A DNA stretch of 7,667 nucleotides from the NCBI GenBank assembly GCA_017998095.1, contig JAGODU010000186.1:1-7667 (forward strand), in the 5' to 3' direction. The stretch comes from Prolixibacteraceae bacterium. GTDB lineage: Bacteria; Bacteroidota; Bacteroidia; Bacteroidales; Prolixibacteraceae. Below the pieces are notes generated by a model. That model saw nothing but the letters and a program-made list of their open reading frames with translations, was not told where the DNA came from and searched no databases. Shown here piece after piece: positions 6,562 through 7,667 of the stretch; position 1 is the stretch's first letter, and every line of letters starts with the position of its first letter. The translations under genes were made by a program, and so were the position numbers.

Positions 6562-7391
6562 TTTGTCAGCTCTTTTTTAACAACATCCATTGCGGAATAA
6601 ATATCGCAAATCTGGGGACGAACGATTGTCGTCACCTTGCATCCGGAAGCTACGCTTAGTAATTTTCGGAAATATTCCTTTTCAGTATTGGGCATCCCCT
6701 TAAGATAAATCCTACGGTATATTTGTTTACGAAGAACATTGTACTTTGCAATACCGCTGAGCTCCTCAACAATAAACTCATCCGTATTGTGAGTGCTGAG
6801 AATGAAGATGTGGTCAAGCTTTTTTTCGGCATTAAACAATTGAAAGTCGGGAATGTAATATTTCTCAAAGGCAGGCCTTATCCTTGCAAAACCATTATTT
6901 TCAATATTTAATTTCTTAAGGGCATCGTTCCACAATTTCACCTTGCTTTTCAGTGGAACAACAATGGCATCTTTGCCTTCAATCCTAATCGGAGAAAGGT
7001 CGTCACTTATAAGCTTTGCACCATTACGGCAAAATGCCGCAGAAACAGACGACTTTCCGGAACCTGAATTTCCGCAAATCATAACTCCTTTGCCCTCATA
7101 TTCAAAAGAATTGCCATGCAGAGGCATCATCGACCTTTGGTGCAGCAATGCAGAAAGGACAGTCCCTTGCAGGAAAACATCAACCGAATCATCATCTATA
7201 CCATCGTAGGGTTTAATAAAAACCTTTTCTCCGTCGTGTACCCAATAGCGGGCAATATTCTTAACATCAATAAAAAAGCTGTCATGGTTGACCTTCATGA
7301 ACGGGCGGTCGAGCACCGGCGATTCAGAAAAATCAATATCCTTGTCGACTACCTTCACAGTAGCACCATCAATACACAAATTAAAATTCAT
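6558..7391 (-). CDS. HPr kinase/phosphorylase-like RiPP tailoring kinase (277 aa)
   Basis: The C-terminal half has an HprK-type fold signature. A Walker A loop GNSGSGKSS at residues 107-115 follows the strand EGKGVMIC, and an acidic pair SDD at 129-131 sits where HprK proteins carry the Mg-binding or catalytic aspartates. L91-H92 in front of the P-loop also fits the usual pattern. It lacks the N-terminal HprK domain with clear similarity to true HPr kinases, and no HPr or PTS gene is nearby. In lasso clusters of the paeninodin type, kinases of this family phosphorylate a serine of the precursor; S22 or S5 of the small ORF would be candidates here. First gene of the six-gene operon; its stop overlaps the next start (ATGA). 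An upstream ATG (minus strand, near 7411) runs into TAA after two codons, so ATG at 7391 is the likely start. Confidence 0.85.
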   Translation of the reverse strand: MNFNLCIDGATVKVVDKDIDFSESPVLDRPFMKVNHDSFFIDVKNIARYWVHDGEKVFIKPYDGIDDDSVDVFLQGTVLSALLHQRSMMPLHGNSFEYEGKGVMICGNSGSGKSSVSAAFCRNGAKLISDDLSPIRIEGKDAIVVPLKSKVKLWNDALKKLNIENNGFARIRPAFEKYYIPDFQLFNAEKKLDHIFILSTHNTDEFIVEELSGIAKYNVLRKQIYRRIYLKGMPNTEKEYFRKLLSVASGCKVTTIVRPQICDIYSAMDVVKKELTK

Positions 7392-7422
7392 AGATAAAAT
7401 TTATATCATATACTTTCTGATT

Positions 7423-7438
7423 CGGGGCTTCAGCTCCG
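7423..7438. repeat. Short GC-rich hairpin with TTCA loop upstream of the kinase gene
   Basis: CGGGGC (7423-7428) and GCTCCG (7433-7438) pair over six positions, with one G-T pair, around the loop TTCA. Two more wobble pairs are possible outside. It lies between the precursor ORF and the kinase start, with no T-tract. It may act with the neighbouring stem-loop as a processing or attenuation site in the leader of the operon mRNA; that role is inferred from position only. Confidence 0.5.
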
Positions 7439-7450
7439 GGACTTCAACAA

Positions 7451-7491
7451 GCTCAGCCACCGATTAAGTTACTGCCCAACGGTGGCTGAGC
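7451..7491. repeat. 12-bp perfect inverted repeat (stem-loop) over the 3' end of the precursor ORF
   Basis: GCTCAGCCACCG at 7451-7462 pairs perfectly with CGGTGGCTGAGC at 7480-7491, leaving a 17-nt loop that contains the TAA of the small ORF. The right arm encodes most of G-S-A-T-V. Outside the stem, pairing continues partly (A7449-T7493, C7448-G7494, T7444-A7498, T7443-A7499), as in a decayed longer palindrome. No T-run follows on either strand, so it is not a classical terminator. It could reduce read-through from the precursor into the operon. Confidence 0.75.
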
Positions 7492-7552
7492 CTGCCAAAT
7501 CCACCACTTCCGGCGTTTGCCATTCTTTTTTTAGAGTTGATTCATCTTCCAT
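7469..7552 (-). CDS. Putative lasso-type RiPP precursor, leader-like peptide with almost no core (27 aa)
   Basis: This 27-codon ORF lies directly upstream of the maturation operon. Residues 8-19 read KKEWQTPEVVDL, followed by A-G-S-A-T-V-G-Q and TAA. An aromatic residue (W11), then P14, hydrophobics V16 and L19, and a Thr one residue before a Gly (T24-V-G26) match the known lasso leader pattern, in which B1 binds the aromatic/Pro/Leu stretch and B2 cuts one residue after the Thr. If G26 is core position 1, the core is only GQ. An in-frame ATG four codons upstream (7562-7564) would give 31 aa; the start is undecided and neither has a clear Shine-Dalgarno. No alternative frame offers a long core: +1 gives seven residues before a stop. 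A palindrome overlaps codons 21-25, so truncation by a repeat is a real alternative. Family membership is inferred from motif and position. Confidence 0.6.
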   Translation of the reverse strand: MEDESTLKKEWQTPEVVDLAGSATVGQ

Positions 7553-7645
7553 AGTTAAAGACATTAAGGTAAATTTCCAATATCATTTTAAGAAAAACTT
7601 TTCAAATTTCAATCAATTGATAAGAAATTTTAACCCTGACCCTTG

Positions 7646-7667
7646 CTATTGACCAACGGTGGCTGAG
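7646..7667 (-). CDS. 3' end of a second precursor-like peptide gene (cut by the window edge)
   Basis: Only the last six codons and the stop are inside the window: TCA GCC ACC GTT GGT CAA TAG, read on the minus strand, giving SATVGQ-stop. The same six residues and stop end the complete small ORF at 7469-7552. The first 15 bases of the two copies are identical. After that they differ only at third codon positions (GGT/GGG, CAA/CAG) and in the stop (TAG/TAA). I infer a paralogous precursor peptide just outside the window. With so little visible, a copy of a dispersed DNA repeat remains possible. Confidence 0.4.

Noticed and set aside
6558..7391. True HPr kinase/phosphorylase of carbon regulation
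   Set aside because: No HPr or PTS gene nearby, no clear HprK N-terminal domain, and the gene heads a RiPP operon.
2171..7391. Alternative reading as an exopolysaccharide-associated HprK/PqqD (HPr-rel-type) system
   Set aside because: The window has no glycosyltransferase, exosortase or export gene, and it does have the full B1/B2/C set and a leader-like ORF. Sequence beyond the window could still change this.
7423..7491. Rho-independent terminator between precursor and kinase genes
   Set aside because: Two stems are present, but no run of T follows on either strand.

Overview
The window reads as a piece of a Bacteroidota (Bacteroidetes) chromosome or metagenome contig. It is AT-rich, starts lack Shine-Dalgarno sequences, a promoter of the Bacteroidota form (TTG, 20 nt, TAnnTTTG) lies in front of cysC, and gaps between genes carry dense palindromic repeats. 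All recognisable genes are on the minus strand, so transcription runs from right to left. Genus cannot be told from the sequence.

Right part, 7667 to 2171: a lasso-peptide-type RiPP cluster. It starts with a very small precursor-like ORF (7469-7552). The last six codons of an apparent sister ORF lie at the window edge (7646-7667). A tight six-gene operon follows: HprK-like kinase, PAPS-dependent sulfotransferase, PqqD-like recognition element (B1), transglutaminase-like leader peptidase (B2), asparagine-synthetase-like cyclase (C) and a nucleotidyltransferase of the NTP_transf_5 type. These genes overlap or lie 3-6 nt apart. B1, B2 and C are the three parts of lasso maturation. The kinase, sulfotransferase and nucleotidyltransferase are candidate tailoring enzymes.

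Middle, 2170-1824: no gene. This stretch holds an array of tiny hairpins on both sides of a long palindrome built on CGTCATTGCGAG, and then the cysC promoter.

Left part, 1823-357: cysC (APS kinase) and cysD (sulfate adenylyltransferase small subunit), 3 nt apart. With a CysN partner, which is not in the window, they would make PAPS, the donor used by the sulfotransferase. Positions 1-356 hold no supported gene, only a second hairpin array with half of the same palindrome and two GC-rich hairpins.

Most notable: the precursor-like ORF has a good lasso leader (KKEWQTPEVVDL) but stops two residues after the expected leader/core junction. The partial second copy ends with the same residues SATVGQ and differs only at wobble positions, including in the stop codon. 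Either this is an unusual RiPP-like system with almost no core, or the ORF has been reshaped by a palindromic repeat that overlaps its 3' end.
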